From Ligula intestinalis (taxonomy: Eukaryota > Platyhelminthes > Cestoda > Diphyllobothriidea > Diphyllobothriidae): a stretch of DNA of 64,000 nt. The notes beneath the pieces are model-generated. The model made no database searches and was not told the origin of the DNA. It worked only from the letters and a program-made list of their open reading frames with translations. A program made the translations under genes and the position numbers. Positions 23,150 through 32,999 of this stretch are shown piece after piece (within the stretch, counting starts at the first letter, position 1; each line of letters opens with the position of its first letter). Where the stretch lies: positions 798,141 to 862,140 of the forward strand of contig JAYGXS010000003.1 of assembly GCA_036362985.1 (NCBI GenBank), written 5' to 3'.

Positions 23150-24094
23150 TTAAGTAATAAAAATTTGGAGGTGGGTAATTTGGTTGGAAGTTTGGAGAAA
23201 AGCCATCGACTGGAGCAGGACAATTAACATAAGAAAGCTGAAGGGGATAGCTGAAAGCTGCAGGTAGACAGCTCTGTGAGATCGATGGGCCATAGGGATA
23301 CGTGCCGTGGTGAGTTTGCTGATAGTTACCGGGAAATTGGGAAAATCAAGACAGAAAGACGGCAAAGAGAGGCTGGAGGGCGAGGTAAGGTAACTATGAG
23401 GATTAAGTGGTGGAAAGCCTGGCCCAGTATGATACTTGTGATAAGTAGGGTAACTTATATGTTTGTTAGCTTCCTGTTGTAAAGGCTTAGTTAGTGTTTG
23501 GGAAGGCTGCATGCTCGCGGTTGAGTTCCGGATAACACCCTTTCGACGACCTGAATTGGGTGCTTTAATAGAAGGTTTGGGAGGACTCTGATCGAGTATC
23601 AAAGCTGTTGGTCTACCTGACGTAGAAGGCTTTTCGAAATTTCTAGAAGGGCTACCAGAATTACTAGCTATGGCAACTGGGGAAGCATTAAAGTTGGAAG
23701 TAGACGCGGATGTCTGGTGACCTGAGGGGGATGAGACAGTTGCTGTACTGGGGAGCAGTAATCTAGGTTTGGCAGGAATAAAAGTACATGGCTCGCTAGG
23801 CTTCCTAGGGCTACGACCAGGAACTTGAGCCGGTTGCGGTGAAATTACTATTTTATTCGAAGAACTTGACGCTATTCTTCGCTCCATTGGAGTGAGATCA
23901 TGACAGAGGAAAAACATTGCATTTCTCAGATATTTGGAAACAAGCTCTTGCTGTTTAAAAATGGCGTCTATTTCAATGGGTGAAAATAGCTTGACTAAAA
24001 TGGGTGGGTTTTTACTGCGAGATGACAGTCTTATAGCCTCTGCTATTTTACAGTTAAATCCACAGGAGCAAAGGAAATGCATTGCAACGTCCAT
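23150..24094 (-). pseudogene. Family B ORF1 body, open 314 codons
   Basis: The frame contains the RNA-binding segment (CNCKIAEAIRL-like, NPPILVKLF, DAIFKQQELVSKYLRN), the conserved box CHDLTPMERR and a long Ser/Pro-rich tail (PQPAQVPGRSPRKPSEPC, ASTSNFNASPVAIASN). It runs to the start of the ORF2 endonuclease. It is classed as a pseudogene because the N-terminal part lies in another frame (24095-24585) behind an in-frame stop after QDRQKRS. Confidence 0.75.
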
Positions 24095-24585
24095 TGGCCT
24101 AATTGATTTCGGAACGTTTTTCAGAATAAAATTTTACGACCTTTTTTGTCTATCCTGTGACTCACTTGCGACCAAATTAACGTGACTATCTAAACGTTTG
24201 CATTCCTGAGAGGAAACTGCAGCGATATTCCCATCAAATAGGTCCCAAGGATTGAGAGAACTGACCCAAATTTCAACATAAACTCGCTGCAATTTTTCAT
24301 TGCAGACAAATCTATTTGGTCGGCAGTTAGATCAGGCTGAATACTGATGTCAGGCTGAAGACTGATATCAGTTATTATGTTTGCCTTTCGCAGACACCGC
24401 TTGGGTCTAGAATTCTGTGGCTTCCTACTGAATGAAAGTGTCGCCTTCATACTTTTCGAAGCAACAAGTAGACATATCACGAAAACAGTTGGGAATTCAG
24501 AATAAACTAACTGTTCAAGCTTATATAAGTTGCTGAAAGCAAAACAGATGGTTAACGGAATGCTAGGTAAGCAAGCAGAGACCAA
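24095..24585 (-). pseudogene. Family B ORF1 N-terminus
   Basis: The frame at 24190-24585 includes the segment DQIDLSAMKNCSEFMLKFG found at the N-terminus of the other B and F ORF1 copies (2260, 5060). The segment between 24095 and 24190 (LVASESQDRQKRS) continues in another frame. Its first 60 residues resemble nothing I recognise, so the true start may be nearer 24420. Confidence 0.6.
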
Positions 24586-24934
24586 ACCAACAAAAGGAAT
24601 GGAAGCAGATTTTTCAAGCGTAAGAACTGGTACTTACGGATAATTTATATAAGAAAACGAAAGACTAATAGTCGTATCTTCTCTTAGATAAATCGATTTA
24701 TATAAGACTGATGACTTAGCTGAAATTTCGAAACCAGCGCTCGACCTCGACCTCGACTGTATATTTCCACCTATAGTCAAAGAAAATGACCACCGGTTTG
24801 TGGAGTGGCTTAGGGGTAAAAAATTTGAATTATGAACAACTATTATGCTAATAACGTCGACAGGATGCGATAAAGTCCTATAAAAACTTGAAAATTCACT
24901 TAGCTGCGAAAAATCGAGTTGCGCGCTAAGGTCA
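24586..24934. other. Spacer, nothing recognised
   Basis: No coding motif or repeat recognised. It may include the 5' UTR of the family B element. A short CGACCT repeat occurs near 24746. Confidence 0.4.
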
Positions 24935-25380
24935 AGGGCCTCTTAGCAAGGATCTCCTAGCAATTTCTTCGACTCCTTCTATCAGACTATTGTCTGACTG
25001 TTGGTTGCTAGATGGTGAACGGCAGACAACCATTATGTCAAGGGTCTGTGACCCCGATGCTCTAACGGGGAGCCCTATTGCCTCTATATTGCCCGAAAGG
25101 TTTTGGGATTTGTCGGACACGAGCTGGCCGTGTCTAACATAAATTTGCACACCCCCGCCTTGACGCCCGACTCTATCTTTTCAGAAAACTTGAAACCCGG
25201 GGAGAGCAATTTCCTGGTCGCTTACCTTCGTGGACAACCATGTTTCTGTTATGCAGACGACGTCTGGTTCCAGTTGGCACGTAATAATCTCAAGCTCATC
25301 TTATTTGGAGAGCAGGCTTTTTACATTGGTTTACATGCACTTGAGTTTCTTTGTACGGTGTAACCCGGTTGTGACAGTCT
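24935..25380 (-). pseudogene. Family E endonuclease N-terminal half
   Basis: On the reverse strand: LEPDVVCITETWLSTKVSDQ, then ALPGFQVF, a stop, KDRVGRQGGGVQIYVRHGQL and IMVVCRSPSSN. This is the start of an apurinic-like endonuclease closest to family A (PGYQLFRKDREGRQGGGVA). Sequence stops near 24935, before the GDFN box, so no reverse transcriptase is attached. Confidence 0.7.
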
Positions 25381-25537
25381 CTTCCCGACCGTCGTTCGGA
25401 GTATTACAGTTTGGTTCAATGTTTTCTTCTGAATTATCTTCCCGTTGAAGATTTTCAGGCCTACCTCGCCATTTGTGTTCCTCGACTGCAGTTCCGCTAA
25501 TAGTTCTCGGCGTTTCAGCCGTTCCTCCAGGGAGTAG

Positions 25538-26733
25538 TCAGGTTAAAAAAAACCTCTTTATGCGCGTGACGTAGGTTAGTTTTTTAGACAGGATTACTTG
25601 AACATGTTCCTTGTTTTTAAATACTATTTTTATCGGTCTGGGTCGGGTCATTTCTGCAGTATATGCCGGCCTTTTCCCGATACGAAATGACTTGAGCACT
25701 TCAAATTCTTTACCTGGCGGGAACAGATCGCTCAAGAAATCGTTTAAGGAAACCAAGTTCGGATCGTTCTGGTCGTTTGAGCGGTTTGAAATGGCTTCTT
25801 TTAGCTCCTGTACAACTAGACAGTATTCATGATCCTCTCGGTGTCGTGTGCACTTAGCTGAGGTTTTCGCCACCCTTTCTGCAGTGGGCTTGGAGCTCGA
25901 ACTGTGTGGTGTGACTGCTTGGTCGGCAGAACTGCCTGAAGTTGCTTCTTGCAACCCCTGAACAACTATACCATGATCACCCTCCTGTCGGGAGTCTTTA
26001 GGTACGGTTTTGGCCACCTTTGCTGCAGTGGGCCTGGAGCTCGAACTGTGTGGTGTGACTACTTGGTCGTCAGAACTGTCTGAAGTTGCTTCTTGCTACC
26101 TCTGAACAACTACCCCATGTTCACTACCCTGCCGGGAGTATTTTATTTTGGTTTTGGTCATCTTCGCTGCAGTGGGCCCGGAGCTCGAACTAGGTGGTGT
26201 GATTGCTTGGTCGTTTGACCTGTATGAAGTCATTTCTTGCTGCCTACAGCGTTAAACTTTCAGCTTTATCGAATGCCTTTTGGCTGTGTACAGTGACCTT
26301 GCCGGTTTTTATCGATTTTTTCTGTATCAATTCAGTTGTGTATTTTCTCTAACGTTCATTCCCGTTATGAATGAGGGGTGGCAACTGAAAAGCCCTCTCG
26401 AAATTTATGGATCCATTAAATTTTGCTGTTTATACAGTGTTCAAACTCCTGAACAACTACACGATGATAACCTTCCTGACGGGAGTCCTGAAGTATAGTT
26501 TTGGTCACCTCCGCCGCAGTGGGCCTAGAGCTCGAAACGGATGGTGTGACTGCTTGTTCATCACATTTGTCTGAAGTTGTCTCACCTGTGTCTATGTTGT
26601 CCACTTTGGTGGCCTGTACGTCTGGTATATGCATCCTCTGTTCTTCTTTGGGCGGTCCATGCGTTTGCACTGAAGTCATCACTTTTTCCATCGCAGCGAT
26701 GGTCTGCTGGAGGATTTTTTTCATATTTTCCAT
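25538..26733 (-). pseudogene. Family E ORF1 with tandem 48-residue repeats
   Basis: From Met at 26733 there is a short helical, coiled-coil-like start (ENMKKILQQTIAAMEKVMT). Then come four units of the pattern DQAVTPHSSSSRPTAAKVAK...SRQEGDHGIVVQ (anchors at 26516, 26169, 26026, 25881; period about 144 bp). A 203-bp unrelated piece separates the first unit from the others. The C-terminal RNA-binding part follows in frame to 25538 (FEVLKSFRIGKRPAYTAEMT, RPRPIKIVFKN, VQVILSKK). This is the usual CR1/Jockey ORF1 layout. Lesions: a stop near 26100 and the inserted piece with its stops. Confidence 0.7.
25862..26590 (-). repeat. Tandem about 144-bp repeat inside family E ORF1
   Basis: The anchor GCAGTGGGC recurs at 25881, 26026, 26169 and 26516. 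The first three are in tandem. The fourth is displaced by 203 bp of unrelated sequence at about 26236-26450. Confidence 0.7.
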
Positions 26734-26845
26734 TTCACCTTCAAGTTTGCTACACTAAGAAGCAAGAATTTGATATCCTTCGCGTCGGTTCTCCGTGTGT
26801 GTCGATCGCACCCAATTAGTCAAGCTTTTCGATCGCCCGTTAGAG

Positions 26846-26920
26846 TGTGCGGCGATAGCGCAGAGGTTAGCACGCAGTCTTATTGTGAAGGGCTTTTGAG
26901 TTCGAGCCCCTCTCGCGGCA
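26846..26920 (+). tRNA. tRNA-like sequence, probable pseudogene or SINE head
   Basis: The A-box-like TAGCGCAGAGGTTAGCACG is followed 30 nt later by the B-box-like GAGTTCGAGCC. The ends TGCGGCG and CGCGGCA pair at 6 of 7 positions. The anticodon arm can be drawn with wobble pairs, but the T arm does not fold well, so I do not call a functional tRNA. Confidence 0.35.
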
Positions 26921-26979
26921 TATTTTGCATTTGACTTCTCGTTTGCATTATTTTCGCACGACAATTGAAATGTCCGCAA

Positions 26980-27560
26980 AAAAGGATTCAGATGTATAGC
27001 TTTACTTTATAAACGAGACAGATAGCCTAAGTCGTCGCTTAGCTTATGTAAGAATACGTTAAAGACGATTCTCCTTACTTAAGGCGATTTGTTTTAGAAT
27101 TTAAGAAGCAGCACTTTGACGGAATACTAAAACAATGTCTAAACATGGAAACTTTGTTCAAAGTTGGTAAGAGCAGGCGTAATAACTGAGCTAGTTTAAT
27201 TTCTAACTATGCAGTAAGTTACTAAAATACTGGTATCAAAGCAAATGTGATACAATAGAATTAAGCGACTCAGCCTTTGCTCCTTCGTGTGTACTAGCGT
27301 CTGAGAATTTTACCAGCACCAGCGTTGTAGGAGTTTGGTTGGCCGATCTCGTGTAGGAAGATTTTCGACGATTGTCTGCTTTTCTAGTCACAACGTAACA
27401 GTGCGAGCAGATGGATTTAGAACCAGATGGCGACTAAGGAGAGGAATAATGTATTACGGTTTTTTCAGGGAACAAATTTTGTGAGTATCCGGCTTTGTTC
27501 GTAAATCAAATGTGTTGATCTTGACACACTATCCTTTGCTTGTTGGAAACAAGTATTTTC
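26980..27560. other. Spacer, nothing recognised
   Basis: No frame with a known motif and no repeat structure seen. It lies between the family E 5' region and a family F copy. Confidence 0.4.
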
Positions 27561-27599
27561 CTCTTGAAACGCCACTTCTTAAAAATTTCGAACCGCGCG

Positions 27600-28570
27600 G
27601 GGGCAGGATTTTTTCAAGATCTTACACCAAGGGAGCGAAGAAATACGGCTCTCCAGTCCAATAGACCAATGACTTCTCAGCCTACTATTACCAAATCTGT
27701 TCGATGTCCCGATAGGGTAAATGCACTCGCAAATCCTCCCCCCGCATCACTGGTCATACACCCACTAACGTCAGTGCACCCGTTATTACTGCCTCCCAGA
27801 AGTCTATTTATAGTCCCATAACCGTCAGTACACCTGCTATCCCTACCTCCCGAATGTCTAGTTATAGCTCCATAAACATCAGTGCACCAGTTAGCCCATC
27901 CCTCTTGATGTCGTAACCGTCAAGGCCCGCCGCTCCGTCATCTACTACGATTAATACTACTCTAAATACATTCTCTGTCCAACGATCAATAAATTCCACC
28001 GTCTCTAACTCGGCAACAAGTTCATCAAGAATGTTGCCAGCGCCGTCGAAAGCGTTTAGGCAGAGCGCTTTACCACCACAACCTAGCTCCTATTTTGACC
28101 GTGGGAGTCATATTATTCCCCGTATAATGCATTATTGAACACAACGGGCCCGAACCAAGAAAAATTTAATTTGCACGGCAATAACCCAAACTGGTATAGT
28201 TTTAAATCTAGTCGGAGTTTCCGTACAGGACATTCACTGATTAAGACCACTAGTCATTACGCGAGTGGCCCCAACACTAATTTTATGTCACCGTTCCCCC
28301 CTATCAGTTCCTTTGCCCATCCTCTACCACACAAACCTGCAAACTTCTACATGCCTTCTTGCCTCCCCCCATTCCTCCCAAACGCTCCAGAAGCTTATTT
28401 TGGTTTACCCCCTCCCCATTTTTCCCTGCCAGAAAGTGAGGCCCCTACATATCTCAGACCTTATTAGCCATCTATTGTGTGTTACCCATATGCTAACAGC
28501 TCTATACCCGTCAGTACTTATTTTACAAATAATAACGGCCTAAAGTTTGCCTACCTATCCTCAATTTCTG
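27600..28570 (+). pseudogene. Family F ORF1 remnant
   Basis: It opens with FFQDLTPRERRNTALQSN (27600-27660), the conserved box before the low-complexity tail. The tail continues in shifted frames (SPITVSTPAIPTSRMSS, NSTVSNSATSSSRM) to a Pro-rich end at 28265-28543 (FAHPLPHKPANFYMPSC in one frame). It breaks off near 28570, where the 3' end of a minus-strand family C copy begins. It is parallel to 5041-5955 and 40246-45250. Confidence 0.65.
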
Positions 28571-28599
28571 TTTATAATATAATATGTTTAGTATGCCAG

Positions 28600-28617
28600 T
28601 TTACAGGCAATTGTAAA
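28600..28617 (-). promoter_or_regulatory. 3'-terminal hairpin TTTACA-ATTGCC-TGTAAA of family C
   Basis: A perfect 6-bp stem with a 6-nt loop, identical in the plus copy at 40174-40191. It lies about 30 nt before the A/T tail. Confidence 0.5.
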
Positions 28618-28657
28618 GAGTTGGTAATGCACCTCCTGGGCACCTTCCAACACCTCG

Positions 28658-28778
28658 AAGACCGGAAAAAACCTAAAACAAACTCCGTATGTTGCGGCCA
28701 GTATTGGTTTTGTTTCAGGTTTTTTTTGTCAATACTGGTCGAGATAGGGAGTTTGTTTCAAGTGAAAAAACCTGCCTT
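28658..28778 (-). promoter_or_regulatory. Large hairpin with U-rich internal loop (type 2)
   Basis: Sense strand: AAGGCAGG pairs with CCGGTCTT (one mismatch and one wobble). U6 lies on both sides, followed by a long stem AAACAAACTCCCTAT with ATACGGAGTTTGTTT (one mismatch) and an inner stem CCAGTATTG with CAATACTGG. Confidence 0.5.
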
Positions 28779-29022
28779 CAAAGGTATGATACAAACGGAA
28801 TAAATGTACAGTTGTAAGCTGAGTTGCCTCGTGAGCAGGAGAACTGCTTCATATCGTTTAAAAACATAAGTTCCAGACGGAGAGGATAGGCAAAAGAACA
28901 CAGTGTTCTCAGTCTTCCTTCAATGGTTGTCGGCAAAAGTTGCACGCTATCGGCTGAAGGGTGAGCAGACTGCGGGCTGCTGCTTCAGCCGCATTATCTT
29001 CAGCAGTGAAGCCTGGCGGGGT

Positions 29023-31245
29023 TCAAAGTCCACGAACGCCATCAGAGTGAAGGAGAGATTCCACCGAGTCTGCAGCCAAAATTCGTGAAAGTTGTCCTGA
29101 ATGTAGAAAACTAGTTATAGCTCTGTTAAATATAGGGTAGTTTTGCTGGGTTTTAATACTCTTGGGCAGCTTATTCCAGATTGATATGGCATTTACTGAA
29201 AATAATTGCCGGTACTTAACTGTGCGTGCCATAGGAAGAAATAAAAATACGTCTCGATGACTCTCGCGTCGGGAGTGCTCAAGCTGCCTTATTGTACTAA
29301 GAGGATTACAGGTTTGCCCATTCAAAAGTTTAAACAGTAAAAAAGACCCTTCTGCAATCGACGAAGCCATTGGGGATCCAGCTTTATAAGTTCGCACCTT
29401 TTTTGGTAGGTTAAGTTACGGTGTTCTGTAGTGAAAACTCTTCTAGTGAAGAAGTGCTGCACCGATTCTATTTTCTTCCGTTCACTAGTGCGCAGAAGAC
29501 TGAATAGAGGCGAGCAGTATTCAAGACCAGGTCTCACGTACATATTATAAAGGCTAGTTCTAACCTTGATAGTCTTAAAATTTCTAAGGATAAATCCGGT
29601 GGTTCGGCGTGCTTTCGAGACTATCAGGGCACAGTGCTCTGACAAATTGAGACTATTAGAGTATAATTGGCCAAAATCCTTGATAACTCCTGGGACATTT
29701 AATTCGTGGCCGTCAATGCTTAATTCCGGTTGATGATCGTCGCCAACAACCATAACGGAACATTTGTGCCATGAAAGGGTGAGGCGCCATGTGCAACACC
29801 ACTGGGCGAAGGCCTGAAGATCCTTTTCTTATCAGCTCGAGGACGATGTTGCGATCTGCCGGTTCATATCGATACGCGAGTTTTACATCATCAGCGTACA
29901 TGAAGGGTCTGCCATACTGAAAACAATCTGAAACGTCGTTGACAAACAGGCAAAATAGGAGCGGACCCAGTACACTACCCTGTATAACTCCACTCCTCAC
30001 ATGCGTGGGGTACGAGATAACATTGGAAAATTTACTCGTTGTGTGCGAGCACCCAAATAGGAAGATATGAAGTTCAGTGGCTTGCTACCTATGCCCAAGG
30101 AGGCTACTTTCAGAAGTAGGAGGTTATGATCGACCCGATCAAAGGCCTTAGTAAAATCAAAATAGACGCTATAAGTCGCAAAACCGCTGTCTCTAGATTG
30201 CAGCACATAATCAAAGAAAGAGAGCTGACAGGTGTCTCAAGATCGTTTCTCGATAAAGCCATGTTGAGCTGTATTGAGCAGGTTGTTTTCTGTCAAGTGA
30301 CGCATCATCTTTTCTTTGACTAAGGTCTCCAAGATATTCGAGGCTGTGGGAAGTGTATTTATTGGCCTAAAATTGTCGAAAGAGGTCGATCGGCCATGCT
30401 TGCGAATAGGCATTATGTGCGATTCCTTCCACAACGAAGGAAAGGTTTCGCTCTCAAGAGCAACCTTAAATACCTTACAAAGAATAGACGGAAAGATATC
30501 GTTCGCTTCAGCTTTTAGAAGGCTAACTGGGACGCCATCTGGTCCTGGACTATAGGATTGACGATAACGACGAATGGCTACAGTCACATCCCAGACGGTA
30601 AAACTTATGGTTTCGAGTATGGCACCCGTCCAAGCCTGGATAACTGGAGGTGCAGCGAACGAGCTTTCACTTAACAGTTTGGATAGGAACGCATTGAAGC
30701 TATCGGCGGTCAACTTAGCGTCAGCTATGGGGTTTCCTAAAGCATCTTGAAGAATGGGGTATTGCGTTTTCCTCTGCGCTTTAACTGTACGCGAAAAGAG
30801 TTTCGCAACATTAAGGGAAGGATTTTCAGCAAAGTGAGCCTCATCGGCTACCTGCTTTTCTTCGGAGAGCTTCTTGGCCTGCTTAAAGATCAGTGTGATC
30901 AAGGGCAGAACGGAAGTGCCGTTCTGCCGATGCAAACGACGAGAGAGTTTACGCAGCCTACGACGGGAAGACAGAGGAAGGTACACTTCATCTTTGACAT
31001 GTATTACTTTCTTACGGGGGACAAAGTGGAGGATGAGTGGATCCAACACTTTGTACAGTGCATCGGTACAAACATTGACATCCAAATATTGGAAAAATTC
31101 AGACCAGTCGAGAGCGTTTAGATGTGCCAGTAGGTCAGCCGTGTTTGCTGATCGCAAGTCATGATAAAAACTATACTTTTGGGAAAATGTTTCATCCGCC
31201 TCCAGTTCTAGTTCACTAACAACTGTAAGATGGTCTGAACTCCCA
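29023..31245 (-). pseudogene. Family C ORF2 (endonuclease end + reverse transcriptase)
   Basis: It begins at the end of the endonuclease (GSSDHLTVVSELELEADE, 31243) and is open to 30237 through the linker and the first RT motifs (SYSPGPDGVPVSLLK, FRPINTLPTA, HGFIEKRS). A TGA follows EKRS. Motif A is VYFDFTKAFDRVDHN (30150), then GVIQGSVLGPLLFCLFVND and an intact YADDVKLAY box near 29890. Frameshifts lie near 30000, 29820, 29740 and 29400. The C-terminal part is at 29023-29397 (SIWNKLPKSIKTQQN). It is the better of the two family C copies for the catalytic box. Confidence 0.85.
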
Positions 31246-31345
31246 NNNNNNNNNNNNNNNNNNNNNNNNNNNNNNNNNNNNNNNNNNNNNNNNNNNNNNN
31301 NNNNNNNNNNNNNNNNNNNNNNNNNNNNNNNNNNNNNNNNNNNNN
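31246..31345. other. Assembly gap, 100 N
   Basis: Exactly 100 undetermined bases, the usual placeholder for a gap of unknown size. Family C on the left and family G on the right both break at it. Confidence 0.98.
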
Positions 31346-32337
31346 TAAATTTAACAAACTTTATTGAAAAGTATGAACCTGTATTTAAGATGCTTAATTC
31401 ACTTCTGGACTCCAATTCATTTGAAAGCAACCTCACGAATTTACCTCAGATTGAGTCTGTGGTGCATTTAGTATCATCAGAAGTTTCAGATAGATCAAAA
31501 CGTAGCTGTAGTATAATCTTCCACAACTTTCCTCAAACGGGTAATCCAATGGTAGCAATACAAAACGTTTGTCAACAATTTGGGGTAAGTATAGGCATAG
31601 TGTCTATCAAAAGACTAAATTCGCGAAGTAAAAACAAACTAATTTTGCTTACATGTTCTACCCACGCCAAAGCTCAAATGCTACTACAAAACTCTGAAAT
31701 AAATAGGAGTTTCCGGAGTTTTAAAGCATATATAGGCCCTGACTTGACCCCAATGCAGCGCAGACAAGTTTTTCACAAAGACAAAGGGCGTAAACAAAGT
31801 CAGCCACATATAGTGTCAGAGGACGGAAGCACTCCACAAAATGCTACTTCAGAGGAACAATTAACGAGTTCCTCCTCCTCTGGGAAAGAAAATAAAAACT
31901 ATCAACGTAGCATCAACTAAGTTGAAATGAGAGCGACTTCTTCTAATTATAATTATGACAACCAGAAAGCAAATAATAAACCTGCCGAAGCAATTAAGGG
32001 AAAGAATAAGGTCCAAACAAAAAGACCCCGAAAAAGTACAACCCCATTAGACATGAATGACATTTATTCTGGATATAATCAAGATACACTGATAAATAAC
32101 AACACACGTCTAAACATGTCCATAAATAGCAATACCAGTCCTAACTCAACGAACCAAATTAGTAAACCAGTGTTAGATTTTTTCCCTCGAACAACCCAAA
32201 ATAGACCACCAGTCCCAAACAGAATTGCAGATGAAAACGAATATCCGTATTTAAATGCACACCCTCAAATGACACCTAACCCCTTCTCTCAACACATGTA
32301 TCCTAGCCCATACACAAGACGACCACCGCACACCTAA
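31346..32337 (+). pseudogene. Family G ORF1 (RNA-binding part + low-complexity tail)
   Basis: The first part is open from the gap to a TAA at 31918. It has an N-terminal helical stretch, then a compact domain starting SKRSCSIIFHNFPQTGNP and ending with KAYIGPDLTPMQRR. The charged/aliphatic pattern and the DLTPxxRR ending match the ORF1 RNA-binding region of the B and F copies. A Ser-rich tail follows. A second open stretch at 31927-32337 (Asn/Pro-rich) looks like the continuation after the stop. Base composition is clearly more A-rich than in the other families. Confidence 0.7.
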
Positions 32338-32595
32338 CCCTTTCAATATAACACACACACTCAAATCCCACCTCACACAACACCATACCCTCCAATAGTT
32401 ACACAATGTCATCGAATTCCATCACTCTCATCCCAAATTTTTCCCAATAATGCACGATTCGCCACAAATAGTCCAACACCACCATATTATCCACCAATCA
32501 CACAATTTCCGCACATGAGCCCTCAACACAGTCAACCAAGTAATAGGAATCCATTTTTTCACAACAGATTCCAGCTTTTGTATCCGACACTATAA

Positions 32596-32997
32596 GTGTT
32601 GCCCTTATTAATGCTAGATCGATAGTTAACAATATTCCACGACTTAGGACTTGTATTGACACACACAATCCCGATATAGTCTTTTTAAGAGAAACATGGG
32701 TAAACGAATCAACCTCCAATGCTTCACTTTTTTGTTGCAAACTACGACATCTTAACCTTTGATAGTGATCCCAAGTCAATCATAGCAGTGCTCCCTCTTA
32801 ACATTCAAATAAGACCTGATCCTAGTTACACTTCTATAAACCCCAAAAATCTTGACATTGAATCTATGAATAACTACATTAGGTCATTGGATTGGAGCTC
32901 TTTCCTCCTAACAGCATCCCCTCTCGAAGCTGTAAACATAGTATATGCCACCCTTAATTTAATTCGAGATACCCTAATTAACGAGAGATCCCCATGA
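32596..32997 (+). pseudogene. Family G endonuclease with its core deleted
   Basis: The start of the endonuclease is visible (NARSIVNNIPRLRTCI, PDIVFLRETWVNES). It passes straight from a YDIL segment (family B: DEYDFYR) to SDPKSIIAVLPLN, which aligns with the SDHxLIxCCxPL box at the far end. The RGGG and GDFN boxes are missing, an internal loss of roughly 450-600 bp. The linker follows (MNNYIRSLDWSSFLL). Confidence 0.65.
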
Positions 32998-32999
32998 AA

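Larger units (their letters stand above)
19767..24585 (-). mobile_element. Near-full-length family B CR1-like retrotransposon
   Basis: In sense order: ORF1 N-terminus, ORF1 body, ORF2, a 500-nt 3' UTR with the type 1 hairpin, the terminal GGCCC hairpin and the TTA tail. It is the reference copy for the other B fragments. The 5' border near 24585-24620 is approximate. Confidence 0.8.
28571..31245 (-). mobile_element. Family C CR1-like retrotransposon, 5' part lost in the assembly gap
   Basis: The 3' end near 28571 abuts family F sequence. The terminal hairpin is at 28600-28617, the type 2 U-rich module at 28658-28778, and ORF2 from about 29023 to 31245, where the N run begins. It is matched along its length by the plus copy at 35820-40245. 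Confidence 0.8.

Noticed and set aside
30747..31164. Plus-strand frames of 96-124 codons
   Set aside because: Antisense of family C ORF2; no motif of their own. The same antisense frame appears at 36737-37193.
30237..31436. A 399-codon minus frame spanning the N run
   Set aside because: It joins family C ORF2 to the antisense of family G ORF1 through 100 N. Only 30237-31245 is meaningful.
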